In this document: positions 8,064 through 15,860 of the stretch, piece after piece | How positions within the stretch are numbered: position 1 is the stretch's first letter | How the letters are laid out: every line of letters starts with the position of its first letter | Assembly (NCBI GenBank): GCA_015064295.1 | Contig: SVSM01000003.1 | Location: 1 to 64,000 of the forward strand | Direction of reading: 5' to 3' | DNA from: Oscillospiraceae bacterium | GTDB taxonomy: Bacteria > Bacillota > Clostridia > Oscillospirales > CAG-272 | Length of the DNA: 64,000 nucleotides | The notes under the pieces: generated by a model | What the model was told of the DNA's origin: nothing | The model's input: only the letters and a program-made list of their open reading frames with translations | Databases searched by the model: none | Position numbers and translations under genes: made by a program

Positions 8064-9113
8064 ATGAGAGCAACGGAGATGGATATACAAAAGCTGGAGG
8101 AGCTCTACGCCGGCCGAAGGGCCTTTTTCGGCGACCTCCACAACCACGCCGATACCTCGGATCGCAGCGACGGCAAGCGGCCCCTTTCCCATTGGCGGGG
8201 TGCCCTTGAGGCCTTGAAGATGGACTTTGCCGCCATCCTGGACCACGGCCAGGTGGAGCATATGTATAAGCCCGAATGGGAGGACGGCCTGTTCGTGGGA
8301 GGCACCGAGCCGGGAACGAATATTTTAGACTTCAAGGGCGAATCCGGTTATATGCATTACAACATGATCTTTGCCGATGCCAAGCCGCTGGAGGAGCTTT
8401 TGGAGGCGTTCCCCGAGTTTGAATTTACCGGAGGGATCTTCGGTCGGTTTCGCTATCCCGATTTCACCACCGAGCGTTTTGTGGAATTGGTGGATTACGT
8501 GTTGGCTCACGATGGCTTTTTCGTTCATCCCCATCCTGCACAGCTGATGCGCTCCGAGGATCCTCGGGATTACGTGTTTCGGGAGCATACCGGTCTTGAG
8601 GTGTTTTACGGGAATCTGCGAAACGATTACACCAAGGCCAACTATCAGCTTTGGCTGAGCATTTTGGCCTGCGGGCTGAAGGTCTACGCCACGGGCGGAA
8701 ATGACAATCACGCCTGTGCGGCAGACACGGCGCTGACCTGCATTTACGCCGAAGAAAAAAGCAACCGCGCCTATATCACCCGCTTGCGAGAGGGCGACGT
8801 GGTCTGTGGGTCGGTGGGGATCCGCATGGTCGTGAATGAGACACGGATGGGCGGAACCTGCGATTTCCGCGGGGGACGGCTGGTATGGAGCGTGCAGGAT
8901 TTTCATCCCAGCGTAAAGAACCCCGAGCACACCTACCGTGTGGAGCTTTGGGATCATAACGGTGTGGTGATGAGTCAAGAGATCCTCTGTGATCAGCCGT
9001 CATATTTTGCCGTCGATACCGATCCCAAAGCAAAATTTTATCGGGTAGAGGTCATTGACGTAAACACCGGATACCGAATCGCATTGGGAAATCCCATTTG
9101 GAATCACGAGTAA
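8064..9113 (+). CDS. PHP-domain metal-dependent phosphoesterase-like protein
   Basis: The 349-residue protein has a polymerase/histidinol phosphatase (PHP) metal-binding fold: FGDLHNHADTSD near residue 23, AAILDHGQ, FVHPHPAQL, GLEVFYG and TGGNDNHA supply the His and Asp ligands expected of a hydrolase. The C-terminal ~90 residues (SVQDFHPSVKN, YRVELWDHNG) look like a beta-sandwich, as in PHP proteins found with sugar or phosphonate metabolism. The substrate cannot be told. I prefer the ATG at 8064, preceded by GGGGGAT, over the in-frame ATG at 8052 that has no ribosome site. Single-gene unit. Confidence 0.75.
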   Translation: MRATEMDIQKLEELYAGRRAFFGDLHNHADTSDRSDGKRPLSHWRGALEALKMDFAAILDHGQVEHMYKPEWEDGLFVGGTEPGTNILDFKGESGYMHYNMIFADAKPLEELLEAFPEFEFTGGIFGRFRYPDFTTERFVELVDYVLAHDGFFVHPHPAQLMRSEDPRDYVFREHTGLEVFYGNLRNDYTKANYQLWLSILACGLKVYATGGNDNHACAADTALTCIYAEEKSNRAYITRLREGDVVCGSVGIRMVVNETRMGGTCDFRGGRLVWSVQDFHPSVKNPEHTYRVELWDHNGVVMSQEILCDQPSYFAVDTDPKAKFYRVEVIDVNTGYRIALGNPIWNHE

Positions 9114-9122
9114 ACAAACAAC

Positions 9123-9160
9123 AAGAACCGTTGCGGGGACCGCAACGGTTCTTTCTTGTT
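9123..9160 (+). terminator. Terminator between convergent PHP and aconitase-like genes
   Basis: AAGAACCGTTGCGG pairs with CCGCAACGGTTCTT around GGA, followed by TCTTGTT. The stem also has A-rich flanks on the left and may act on both strands. Confidence 0.85.
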
Positions 9161-9197
9161 GATTATATGATGCGCGTTTTCTGCGAAGAACAGGGCA

Positions 9198-11369
9198 TCA
9201 GCCTCTGTAATAATTGATCAGACAGCCGTCGAGGATGATCTGACGCTCGTCGTCGGTCATAGTGGGGATGGTAAGGGACATTTCCTTGGCAGAGCCGTCG
9301 GGCTTGATGACGTAGGCGGTGACGGTGGCGGTCTTGTCCTTTATAGCCGAGCGGACGCCGCGAACCAGCAGATAGTCGCCCACCGCAAAGTCGGGCTCAT
9401 TTTCCACGGTGAAGGGGATCATGCCCCAGTTGATCAGATTGCTGCGGTAACGCTTGGTAGCGTATTCCAGAGCGATGTTGGCGGAGCCGCCGAGAACGCG
9501 CTGGCAGGAGGCGGCCTGCTCGCGGGCAGAGCCGTCGCCGGGCTTACGGGCGTAGATGACCGAGCCGATCTGGGGGAGAGCTTTGCTACCCGTCAGCTTT
9601 TCCAGGGTGTCGCAGACCGCCTCAAAGGGGGCGATAGCCACGGCGGCCTTGGCACGCTCGACGTATGCGGGATCCTTGCGGGAGAGGGCAAATTCCGCCA
9701 GCTTCATGGGGTTGGAACGGTAGGAGGAGGTCTCACCCGAGGGGATCAGCTCGTCGGTAGTGGTGACGGGGTCGGTGATGTAGGAGCAGACCTTCATGAG
9801 GATGTCCTCACCGAGGGCAGGCATTTCGGGCCAATCGGCGATGTTGGGGCCGAAGCGAAGCTCCACCGAGGGATCGGCCTTACCGAAGCTGTAGTAGACG
9901 CGGCTCTTGTAGGCGGCATCGTCGTAGACGTAATCGGGCTCGGAGTAGGTGATATCCAGGTCGGTGGCGGGGGTCAGAATACCGCCGTTTGCGGCGGTGG
10001 CGGCGATGGAGCGGGCGTCCATCAGGGCTACGAAGGCACTCTGGCCGTTACCGGGCTTGGAGCCCTCGCGGTTGGGGAAGTTACGGGTGGAATGACGGAT
10101 GCTGAGGCAGCCGTTGGCGGGAACGTCGCCGGCACCGAAGCAGGGGCCGCAGAAGGCGGTACGAAGGGTGACGCCGGCATCCAGCAGGTCGGCGGCCACG
10201 CCGGTCCTCATGAGGCGGGTCATAACGGGCTGGCTTGCGGGATAAGCCGAGAGGGCAAAGGCATCGTTACCGATGGACTTACCGCGGAGAATGTCGCCGG
10301 CAGCCACCAGGTTGTCGTAGATACCGCCGGCGCAGCCGGCCATGACACCCTGATCGACGTGAAGATCACCGTTTTCGTCCACCTTGTCAAGAAGCTCGGT
10401 TAGGCCAAACTTCTCAAGGAGGCCCTTGGGATCGCGGCGGAACTCGTTGATAGTAACGGCGTTGCTGGGATGGCAGGGCAGGGCGATCATACATTCCATT
10501 TTGGAGAGGTCGATGGTGACCATACCGTCGTAGTAGGCGATAGGAGCCGGCTTCAGCTCCTGATAGTCCTCAGGACGGTTGTGGGTCTTGTAGTAGGCCT
10601 CGGTCTTGTCGTCGGTGACCCAAATGGAGGAGAGACAGGTGGTCTCGGTGGTCATGACGTCGATGCCGTTACGGAACTCGATGGGCAGATTCTTGACGCC
10701 CTCGCCCACGAACTCCAGCACCTTATTCTTGACGAAGCCGTTGGCAAAGACGGCGCCGATGAGGGCGATGGCCACGTCGTGAGGGCCGACGCCGGGACGG
10801 GGTGTGCCAACCAGATTGACGGCGATGACCTCCGGCATGGCGATGTCGTAGGTGCGGCAAAGGAGCTGCTTGACCAGCTCGGGGCCGCCCTCACCGATGG
10901 CCATGGTGCCGAGAGCACCGTAGCGGGTGTGGCTGTCGGAGCCAAGGATCATACGGCCGCAGGCGGTCATGGTCTCCCGCATATAGGAGTGAATGACCGA
11001 CTGATGGGCGGGCACGTAAATGCCGCCGTACTTTTTGGCGGCCGAAAGACCGAAGAGATGGTCGTCCTCGTTGATGGTGCCGCCAACGGCGCAAAGGCTG
11101 TTGTGGCAGTTGGTGAGAACGTAGGGAATCGGGAACTTGGTGAGGCCGCTGGCGCGGGCGGTCTGGATGATGCCCACGTAGGTGATGTCGTGGGAGGCCA
11201 TGGCGTCGAAGCGGATCTTGAGATCACGGTCGTTTCCCGAGGTATTATGGGAAGTGAGAATGGAGTAGGCAATGGTACCCTTTCTTGCTTCCTCGGGGGA
11301 AACGTCGCAGGTGTCGACAGGCTTAACGCCGTCGAGCAGATACACGCCGTGGTTGGTGAGCTGGATCAT
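9198..11369 (-). CDS. Aconitase-family hydratase
   Basis: The 723-residue protein belongs to the aconitase superfamily of [4Fe-4S] hydro-lyases. Cys346 (MAGCAGG), Cys407 and Cys410 (CGPCFGAGD) match the three cluster ligands in spacing (61 and 3 residues). [19 protein letters not shown] at about 144 and [10 protein letters not shown] at about 427 are family blocks. The usual SCTNS motif around the first cysteine is replaced by GCAGG, which marks an atypical clostridial subgroup whose substrate may be citrate, homocitrate or another tricarboxylate. An isocitrate dehydrogenase gene at 36114 makes citrate-to-2-oxoglutarate a plausible role (inference). ACAGGAGGAGATCCCT precedes the ATG. Confidence 0.82.
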   Translation of the reverse strand: MIQLTNHGVYLLDGVKPVDTCDVSPEEARKGTIAYSILTSHNTSGNDRDLKIRFDAMASHDITYVGIIQTARASGLTKFPIPYVLTNCHNSLCAVGGTINEDDHLFGLSAAKKYGGIYVPAHQSVIHSYMRETMTACGRMILGSDSHTRYGALGTMAIGEGGPELVKQLLCRTYDIAMPEVIAVNLVGTPRPGVGPHDVAIALIGAVFANGFVKNKVLEFVGEGVKNLPIEFRNGIDVMTTETTCLSSIWVTDDKTEAYYKTHNRPEDYQELKPAPIAYYDGMVTIDLSKMECMIALPCHPSNAVTINEFRRDPKGLLEKFGLTELLDKVDENGDLHVDQGVMAGCAGGIYDNLVAAGDILRGKSIGNDAFALSAYPASQPVMTRLMRTGVAADLLDAGVTLRTAFCGPCFGAGDVPANGCLSIRHSTRNFPNREGSKPGNGQSAFVALMDARSIAATAANGGILTPATDLDITYSEPDYVYDDAAYKSRVYYSFGKADPSVELRFGPNIADWPEMPALGEDILMKVCSYITDPVTTTDELIPSGETSSYRSNPMKLAEFALSRKDPAYVERAKAAVAIAPFEAVCDTLEKLTGSKALPQIGSVIYARKPGDGSAREQAASCQRVLGGSANIALEYATKRYRSNLINWGMIPFTVENEPDFAVGDYLLVRGVRSAIKDKTATVTAYVIKPDGSAKEMSLTIPTMTDDERQIILDGCLINYYRG

Positions 11370-11427
11370 AGGGATCTCCTCCTGTCAGGTTCGCCGCTTC
11401 TCCCCGCAAAGAGAAAAGCGGTATGGA

Positions 11428-11461
11428 ATAGAAAAGCGCCTCTTTTGGTATCAGAGGCGCT
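11428..11461 (-). terminator. Terminator between secG and the aconitase-like gene
   Basis: On the minus strand AAGCGCCTCT pairs with AGAGGCGCTT, followed by TTCT. It separates secG from the gene downstream. Confidence 0.7.
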
Positions 11462-11498
11462 TCGGATTTCAAAATGGTTCCGTCAAGAACGCCCGAGA

Positions 11499-11957
11499 TC
11501 AGGCGGCAGAGGAGCTTTCGCCGGGCTCTTCCTCAGCAGACTGGGAGTCGCTGTCGGCGGGCTCGTCAGCGGACTCGTCGGCAGAGCCGGAGGCGCTGTC
11601 GCTATCGGACTCGTCGCCCTCGCTTTCGGAGCCGGCGGCGCTGGATTCCTCGCTGGACTCAGCGGACTCGGATTCCGAATCGGTAGCGGTGAGCTCGTCG
11701 TAGATGTCGTCGAGGTCGGTGTCGTCCTGAATGATAAAGGAAACAAGAACCAGAACGGCAAACACGATGGCTACCACGGTGGTCACCTTAGGGAGCCAAC
11801 CGTCAATACCCTTGCTCTTGTTCTTGCTGTAAAAGGTCTCGGCGGAGCCGCCGGCGATGGCGCCCGAGAGGTTCTTGTCCTTATCGGACTGAAGAAGAAC
11901 CGCGATGATCAGAAAGATCGCGGCGATGATCAATAAAATGCCAATCGTAATATCCAT
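11499..11957 (-). CDS. secG: SecG subunit of the Sec translocon with a long acidic tail
   Basis: Small accessory subunit of the SecYEG protein-export channel. Residues 3-23 and 57-76 are the two membrane helices, joined by the conserved loop LLQSDKDKNLSGAIAGG. Normal SecG stops soon after helix two at about 75-80 residues. This one has 152 residues, with residues 77 to 152 made almost wholly of Ser, Glu, Asp and Ala. I start at the ATG at 11957, after TTGGAGGATAAAC; the longer open frame upstream has no ribosome site. Confidence 0.85.
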   Translation of the reverse strand: MDITIGILLIIAAIFLIIAVLLQSDKDKNLSGAIAGGSAETFYSKNKSKGIDGWLPKVTTVVAIVFAVLVLVSFIIQDDTDLDDIYDELTATDSESESAESSEESSAAGSESEGDESDSDSASGSADESADEPADSDSQSAEEEPGESSSAA

Positions 11958-12108
11958 GTTTATCCTCCAATATGTTCGTCGCCCGACCGCAAGAGGGCCG
12001 TATGGCAGCGACAATAACGGTATTTTATCAAAGCTTATCCATTTTACCATACTTTTTCAAGAAATGCAAGAGCAAATACGGAATTTTCTGAAATTATTTT
12101 TGCAAATC

Positions 12109-12137
12109 TTGACAAAGCGGGGAGGGAGGTGTATAAT
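12109..12137 (+). promoter_or_regulatory. Promoter of tRNA-Ser(UGA)
   Basis: TTGACA (12109-12114), 17-base spacer and TATAAT (12132-12137), followed by a leader of about 85 bases with a CTGTGTTT/AAACACAG stem before the tRNA. Confidence 0.8.
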
Positions 12138-12224
12138 TTATCTGTGTTTGTTCTTCGGAAGGCAAGGGCCGCCGAGACGAAAAACACAGAAAAACAGAAG
12201 TAGTGACTTTATAAAAGTAAATAC

Positions 12225-12313
12225 GGAGGGTTATCGAAGCGGTCATAACGAGGCGGTCTTGAAAACCGTTTGGGAGCAATCCCACGTGGGTTCGAATCCC
12301 ACACCCTCCGCCA
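12225..12313 (+). tRNA. tRNA-Ser, anticodon UGA
   Basis: GGAGGGT at the 5' end pairs with ACCCTCC near the 3' end, followed by GCCA. The anticodon loop CTTGAAA gives TGA at 12260-12262. The long variable arm (TGGGAGCAATCCCA) and T arm (GTGGGTTCGAATCCCAC) are typical of class II tRNA-Ser. An AT-rich accessory stretch starts directly behind it. Confidence 0.95.
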
Positions 12314-12316
12314 AAG

Positions 12317-12356
12317 AATAACCGTCATTCTGATACAACGGAATGACGGTTATTTT
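12317..12356 (+). terminator. Terminator of tRNA-Ser(UGA)
   Basis: AATAACCGTCATTC and GAATGACGGTTATT form a 14-bp stem with a 10-base loop and run into TTTATA. The hairpin and its flanks recur inverted at 731-775. Confidence 0.8.
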
Positions 12357-12427
12357 ATACCCAAAATCAGCATTTTGCTAACTTTTAAACAGAGAAATTG
12401 ATGAGCCGCCCGATTAGTGTCCTTCAA

Positions 12428-12512
12428 ATCGTTGAAAGATTGATAATCGTTAAAATGTAGGCATAATTGATTTATAGGGCTATTCGTTGAAATGTAGCGC
12501 ATATCGTTAAAC
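12428..12512. repeat. ATCGTTRAAA direct repeats, inverted twin of the 570-660 ladder
   Basis: ATCGTTGAAA (12428), ATCGTTAAAA (12446), TTCGTTGAAA (about 12483) and ATCGTTAAAC (12503) are the complement of the motif at 570-660. CGTT spacings are 18, 37 and 20 bases, so the ~19-bp phasing is kept with one rung missing. Both ladders lie roughly 110-190 bases beyond the same hairpin, on the side away from a tRNA-Ser gene. Confidence 0.6.
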
Positions 12513-12587
12513 GTACGGACATAGGACTAAAAATGGCGCAAATTGCTGTGTCAACCAATAAGATACCACCAATGTTTTGTAAAACCA

Positions 12588-12616
12588 TTGTCCAAAACAA
12601 AAGTTATGATATAATA
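12588..12616 (+). promoter_or_regulatory. Promoter of the XRE gene
   Basis: TTGTCC, a 17-base spacer and TATAAT at about 12611-12616, some 25 bases before the start codon. Confidence 0.6.
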
Positions 12617-12638
12617 CCTACACAAGGAGGTGGTCCGT

Positions 12639-13316
12639 TTGGAAAAGATAGGCACCATTATACGAAATCATAGGATATCTAAAGGACTAACCCAAGAAGA
12701 GCTTGGAGCAAAAGTTTTTGTCAGCAAACAGGCTGTTTCAAAATGGGAAACAGGAAAAACACTCCCAGACATTGAAATGGTTAGAAAGCTATGTGATATT
12801 TTGGAAATAAGTAAAGACGAAATTTTAGGCGGCTCGATAGAAGAAACGAAGAAAAGTCGTAAATGGCTGAAAGTAGTTACCATTATTTCTGTAGTAAGTA
12901 TTTTGGTTGCATTGTTTTTTGGATTGGGTGGATTTGACTACATTGATCGTCACACACAATCGGGAGTTGCGTATGTATCTGTATTTTGGGACGGCGAATT
13001 GCTCACAACCGACGAATACAGTATGACCAGCGATCTTGACTTTGAAGATTTCAAGAATGGCTATAAATCCGAGATCGACTACGGGGAAATCCGGGGAACA
13101 ATAAACCTATCCCAAAAGTACGATATAGAGTTTGGTTTTGTAAATACAAATAATTGGCATAACGTTCACATTCGTTTAGATATAGAAAAGCAAAACGGTC
13201 AACTTGCAGTCAAGCAAACTATCAGTTACGAAACGGATAACAAAGTTTATCAGGTTACAGTGACCGAGAATACTACAACTGACAATAAAGTGTCAGTTTA
13301 CCGAGAAGGCGTATAG
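12639..13316 (+). CDS. XRE-family regulator with membrane anchor and outer domain
   Basis: The 225-residue protein starts with a Cro/C1 helix-turn-helix (residues 4-60: LTQEELGAKVFVSKQAVSKW), followed by one membrane helix (about 77-97, VVTIISVVSILVALFFGLGG) and an outer domain of about 125 residues rich in beta-prone and acidic residues that I do not recognise. This layout suggests a one-component sensor whose DNA-binding head stays at the membrane (inference). I choose the TTG start placed eight or nine bases after AAGGAGG; an in-frame GTG further up lies inside the ribosome site. The gene is AT-rich and lies in the insert behind tRNA-Ser(UGA). Confidence 0.75.
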   Translation: MEKIGTIIRNHRISKGLTQEELGAKVFVSKQAVSKWETGKTLPDIEMVRKLCDILEISKDEILGGSIEETKKSRKWLKVVTIISVVSILVALFFGLGGFDYIDRHTQSGVAYVSVFWDGELLTTDEYSMTSDLDFEDFKNGYKSEIDYGEIRGTINLSQKYDIEFGFVNTNNWHNVHIRLDIEKQNGQLAVKQTISYETDNKVYQVTVTENTTTDNKVSVYREGV

Positions 13317-13320
13317 TTTT

Positions 13321-13391
13321 GCACCCCCCTGACCTAAAAATGCACCCCCTGAAATGACTTTGCACCCCCTTACCTCAAAGGGGGTGCATTT
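13321..13391. repeat. Triple TGCACCCCC repeat with an inverted fourth copy
   Basis: TGCACCCCC occurs three times as direct copies within about 55 bases, followed by GGGGGTGCA in inverse orientation; the last pair can form a hairpin followed by TTTG. It lies exactly where AT-rich sequence gives way to GC-rich sequence. Clusters of short terminal repeats like this occur at the ends of some transposons such as IS21-type elements, but no transposase gene is present. It may also serve as the terminator of the XRE gene. Confidence 0.6.
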
Positions 13392-13419
13392 GTATTAAAA
13401 TTAGGCTTAGTCTTCAATA

Positions 13420-13466
13420 AAAAAGCCTTGAATTTTGGACGAACGACGCCAAAATCCGAGGCTTTT
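13420..13466. terminator. Imperfect 18-bp inverted repeat
   Basis: AAAAGCCTTGAATTTTGG pairs with CCAAAATCCGAGGCTTTT, with two mismatched positions and a 10-base loop. It could be a terminator or the end of a small mobile element. Confidence 0.45.
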
Positions 13467-13548
13467 CCTCATTTTGAGGGAAGGAGTCTGAAGGAAGCGG
13501 CATACGGAAAGGAAGGGACGCATAGGATGTGGCGAAGGAGGTGTTCTT

Positions 13549-14025
13549 ATGTGGAATACGATAAAAACCTACGCCTATTCGATCGGGCTGGCGTTAGCGG
13601 TGGGCGGTTTATCGGCGTATCTGACGCGGAATAGCATGGACGTGTATGCCGAGATCGTTCAGCCGCCGCTGGCGCCGCCCTCCATCCTCTTTCCCATCGT
13701 CTGGACGATCTTGTTCATTCTGATGGGAGTCAGCGCCGCGATGGTGTATTTGAACCGAGATGCGGATCCCAAGGCAGCGGAAAAGGGGCTTTTGACCTAT
13801 CTTGCCAGCCTGGCAGTCAACTTCAGCTGGAGCATTCTGTTTTTCCGTTACCGCGCGTATTTGTTTTGCTTTTTCTGGCTGTTGCTTCTCCTGCTGCTGA
13901 TTTTCCGCACCATACGGTACTATCGGATGGTCAAGCCGCAGGCGGCCTGGCTTCAGATCCCCTACGCCTTGTGGGTGACCTTTGCCGGGTATTTGAATCT
14001 TGCCATCTGGTTTCTCAATCGGTAA
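13549..14025 (+). CDS. TspO/MBR family protein
   Basis: Five-helix membrane protein of the translocator/benzodiazepine-receptor family, which binds porphyrins and other hydrophobic ligands. The 158-residue protein shows PPLAPPSILFPIVWTILFIL in helix one to two and WLQIPYALWVTFAGYLNLAIW in the last helix, both family signatures, at the usual length. GAAGGAGGTG precedes the ATG by five bases. It is a single-gene unit just beyond the AT-rich insert. Confidence 0.88.
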   Translation: MWNTIKTYAYSIGLALAVGGLSAYLTRNSMDVYAEIVQPPLAPPSILFPIVWTILFILMGVSAAMVYLNRDADPKAAEKGLLTYLASLAVNFSWSILFFRYRAYLFCFFWLLLLLLLIFRTIRYYRMVKPQAAWLQIPYALWVTFAGYLNLAIWFLNR

Positions 14026-14031
14026 ACAAAC

Positions 14032-14065
14032 AAAACCGCCGCCCTCAAGGGGGGTGGCGGTTTTA
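14032..14065 (+). terminator. Terminator of tspO
   Basis: AAAACCGCC and GGCGGTTTT flank a CCCTC/GGGGG inner stem; a T run follows. The AraC gene on the other strand may share it. Confidence 0.75.
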
Positions 14066-14084
14066 TCTCTTGGAGGAGACCCTA

Positions 14085-14894
14085 TCACGTGCTTTGGCGG
14101 GCGCTTGTGGGAGCAACGCCAAAGTGCTTGCGGAAGGCCTTGGCAAAGTAGCCGGGGTCGGTGTATCCGCAATGGGCGGCTACCTCCGAGATGGGGAGGG
14201 CGGTATGAGAAAGGAGCTTTTGGGCCTCTGTCATACGGATGCGGATCAGCGTCTGCCCCAGCGGCTCGCCGTAGCGGTCCCGATAGCGGTTCAAAAGGGC
14301 CGTACGGCTGATGGCAAAGCGGGCGCAGAGGGAGGCAATGGTAATGGGCTCGGCGTAGTGATCGGTCAGATAGGCCCTCACGTCGGAGGGGGTATCTCCC
14401 GACGGAGATTGCACGGCGTCGGTTAGCGTGATGTAGTCGGCAAAGACCGCCATGATCTCGGCACAGGCCTCGATCCTCTCGCGGGTATAGCCGGGAAGCT
14501 CGGTGAGCGCCTTTTTCAGCACGTCGGGATCACCGTGGCCTTCGGCCCGGCGCAGGGCCTCCTCCACGCCGACGCCGGCCTCGGGTACCTGTCCCATCAT
14601 CAGAAAACCGGCGGGGGAGCCGTAGCGATAGAGCGGGCAGACGGCCTCGTAGAGCCCGAAGGGACAGCGGTAGACGGTGAGAGTGCCGGTTTCGGCGGCC
14701 CGTCGGAAGGCCTCGCGGTCGCTTTCCTCGCAGCGGCGGCGGGAAAAGGCGTCCTGCTGGAGGCAGCGGCAGAAGGCGTGGGGACTTTCGGGGGAGGCGG
14801 CAAGCTCGCGGCCGTTTCGGTCGTGGATGGAAATACGAAATCCTGTGACACGGTAAAGACGGTTTAGCAGCTCCTTCACATCGGGTTTGTTCAT
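14085..14894 (-). CDS. AraC-family regulator with PocR sensory domain
   Basis: Residues 1-150 form a PocR-type ligand domain (RISIHDRNGRELAASPESPH, FCRCLQQ, YRCPFGLYEAVCPLY, GFLMMGQV) with the conserved Cys and His cluster. The last 100 residues are two AraC helix-turn-helices (IASLCARFAISRTALL and ISEVAAHCGYTDPGYFAKAF). PocR domains in other bacteria sense small hydrocarbon derivatives such as 1,2-propanediol; the ligand here is unknown. Its promoter faces that of the sugar nucleotidyltransferase-kinase operon across a shared dyad, so that operon is the likely target. ACGGAGGACCT precedes the ATG. Confidence 0.85.
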   Translation of the reverse strand: MNKPDVKELLNRLYRVTGFRISIHDRNGRELAASPESPHAFCRCLQQDAFSRRRCEESDREAFRRAAETGTLTVYRCPFGLYEAVCPLYRYGSPAGFLMMGQVPEAGVGVEEALRRAEGHGDPDVLKKALTELPGYTRERIEACAEIMAVFADYITLTDAVQSPSGDTPSDVRAYLTDHYAEPITIASLCARFAISRTALLNRYRDRYGEPLGQTLIRIRMTEAQKLLSHTALPISEVAAHCGYTDPGYFAKAFRKHFGVAPTSARQST

Positions 14895-14940
14895 AGGTCC
14901 TCCGTGGGTAAAATCATGTTTCGGTACGATATTACCTATT

Positions 14941-14985
14941 ATTATACGATTTTTCCTTGAAAAGTCAAGGGCTTTACGCTATAAT
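14941..14985. promoter_or_regulatory. Face-to-face promoters over a CTTGAAAAGTCAAG dyad
   Basis: On the plus strand TTGAAA (14957-14962), 17 bases, TATAAT (14980-14985) drives the operon at 15036. On the minus strand TTGACT (14963-14968), 16 bases, TATAAT (14941-14946) drives the AraC gene. The two -35 boxes abut inside the perfect dyad CTTGA-AAAG-TCAAG (14956-14969). Polymerase can hardly use both at once, which suits a regulator and its target. Confidence 0.65.
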
Positions 14986-15035
14986 ATTGTTAAATATACC
15001 ATTTTTCCAACACGATGATCGGGAGGATTTTTACT

Positions 15036-15860
15036 ATGGCAAATGCAACGCTGGTCGTTATGGCCGCCGGTATGGGAAGCCGCTTTGGCGGCGTGAAGCA
15101 GCTGGAGCCCGTGGGAAAGCACGGCGAGGTGCTGCTGGACTATTCGGTTTACGATGCGCTGAGAGCCGGCTTTGACAAGGTCGTCTTCATCATTAAGAAA
15201 GAGATCGAGGCCGATTTCAAGGCCCTGGCAGGAGACCGTATCGCCCGCCACGTGGAGGTAGAGTACGTCTTCCAGACCACTCCTCCTCACCGCAAGAAGC
15301 CCTACGGCACCGGTGACGCCATCCTCTGCACCGAGAACGTAGTGGATTCTCCCTTCGCCGTCATCAACGCCGACGACTTCTACGGTGCCGATGCCTTCCG
15401 TCAGGTCTATCAGGGCCTTCAGAAGAAGGACGAATACTGCATGGTTGGCTACCGTCTTGCCAATACCCTGTCGGAAAACGGCTCGGTGTCCCGCGGCGTC
15501 TGCGACATCAAGGACGGCTACCTTGCCAAGGTCACCGAGATGACCGCCATCACCAAGGATACCGACCTGGATCCCGACACGGTGGTCTCCATGAATATGT
15601 GGGGCCTCCAGCCCGACATCTTCCCCGAGCTGAAGAGCCAGTTTGCCGAATTCCTTACCACTGCCGACATCACCAAGGATGAGTTCTACATTCCCTTCGT
15701 GGTGGACCGCGTGGTCAAGGAGGGCAAAAAGCAGGTGTCGGTCTACCGCACCTCGGCCGTCTGGTACGGCATGACCTACCGCGAGGATAAGGAAAAAGTA
15801 ACGGAGGCCATCGCCAAGATGACCGCCGACGGGGAGTACCCGGAGGAGCTTTGGGGATAA
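15036..15860 (+). CDS. Sugar-1-phosphate nucleotidyltransferase family protein
   Basis: The 274-residue protein has the NTP-transferase signature MAAGMGSRFGGVKQLEPVG at its start, PYGTGDAILC, and the metal-binding INADDFYG near residue 114, so it should join a nucleotide to a sugar phosphate. It is shorter than typical GalU. The next gene, overlapping by one base, is an NahK-like sugar kinase, so the pair may make a UDP-sugar from a free hexosamine or hexose (inference). I start at the ATG at 15036 after GGGAGGATTTTTACT; an in-frame ATG at 15015 has no ribosome site. Confidence 0.8.
   Translation: MANATLVVMAAGMGSRFGGVKQLEPVGKHGEVLLDYSVYDALRAGFDKVVFIIKKEIEADFKALAGDRIARHVEVEYVFQTTPPHRKKPYGTGDAILCTENVVDSPFAVINADDFYGADAFRQVYQGLQKKDEYCMVGYRLANTLSENGSVSRGVCDIKDGYLAKVTEMTAITKDTDLDPDTVVSMNMWGLQPDIFPELKSQFAEFLTTADITKDEFYIPFVVDRVVKEGKKQVSVYRTSAVWYGMTYREDKEKVTEAIAKMTADGEYPEELWG

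Noticed and set aside
10470-11936. Long plus-strand open frame of 488 codons opposite the aconitase-like gene
   Set aside because: It is antisense to a gene with complete family motifs, shows biased Gly/Val/His-rich composition typical of shadow frames in GC-rich DNA, and has no ribosome site.
773-13391. The whole left 13 kb as one genomic island
   Set aside because: Genes from 1.4 to 12 kb (rarA, uppP, ftsK, secG) are core genes with core composition; only the two ends look foreign.
13428-13634. 68-codon frame before tspO
   Set aside because: Starts inside an inverted repeat, has no ribosome site and overlaps tspO in another frame.
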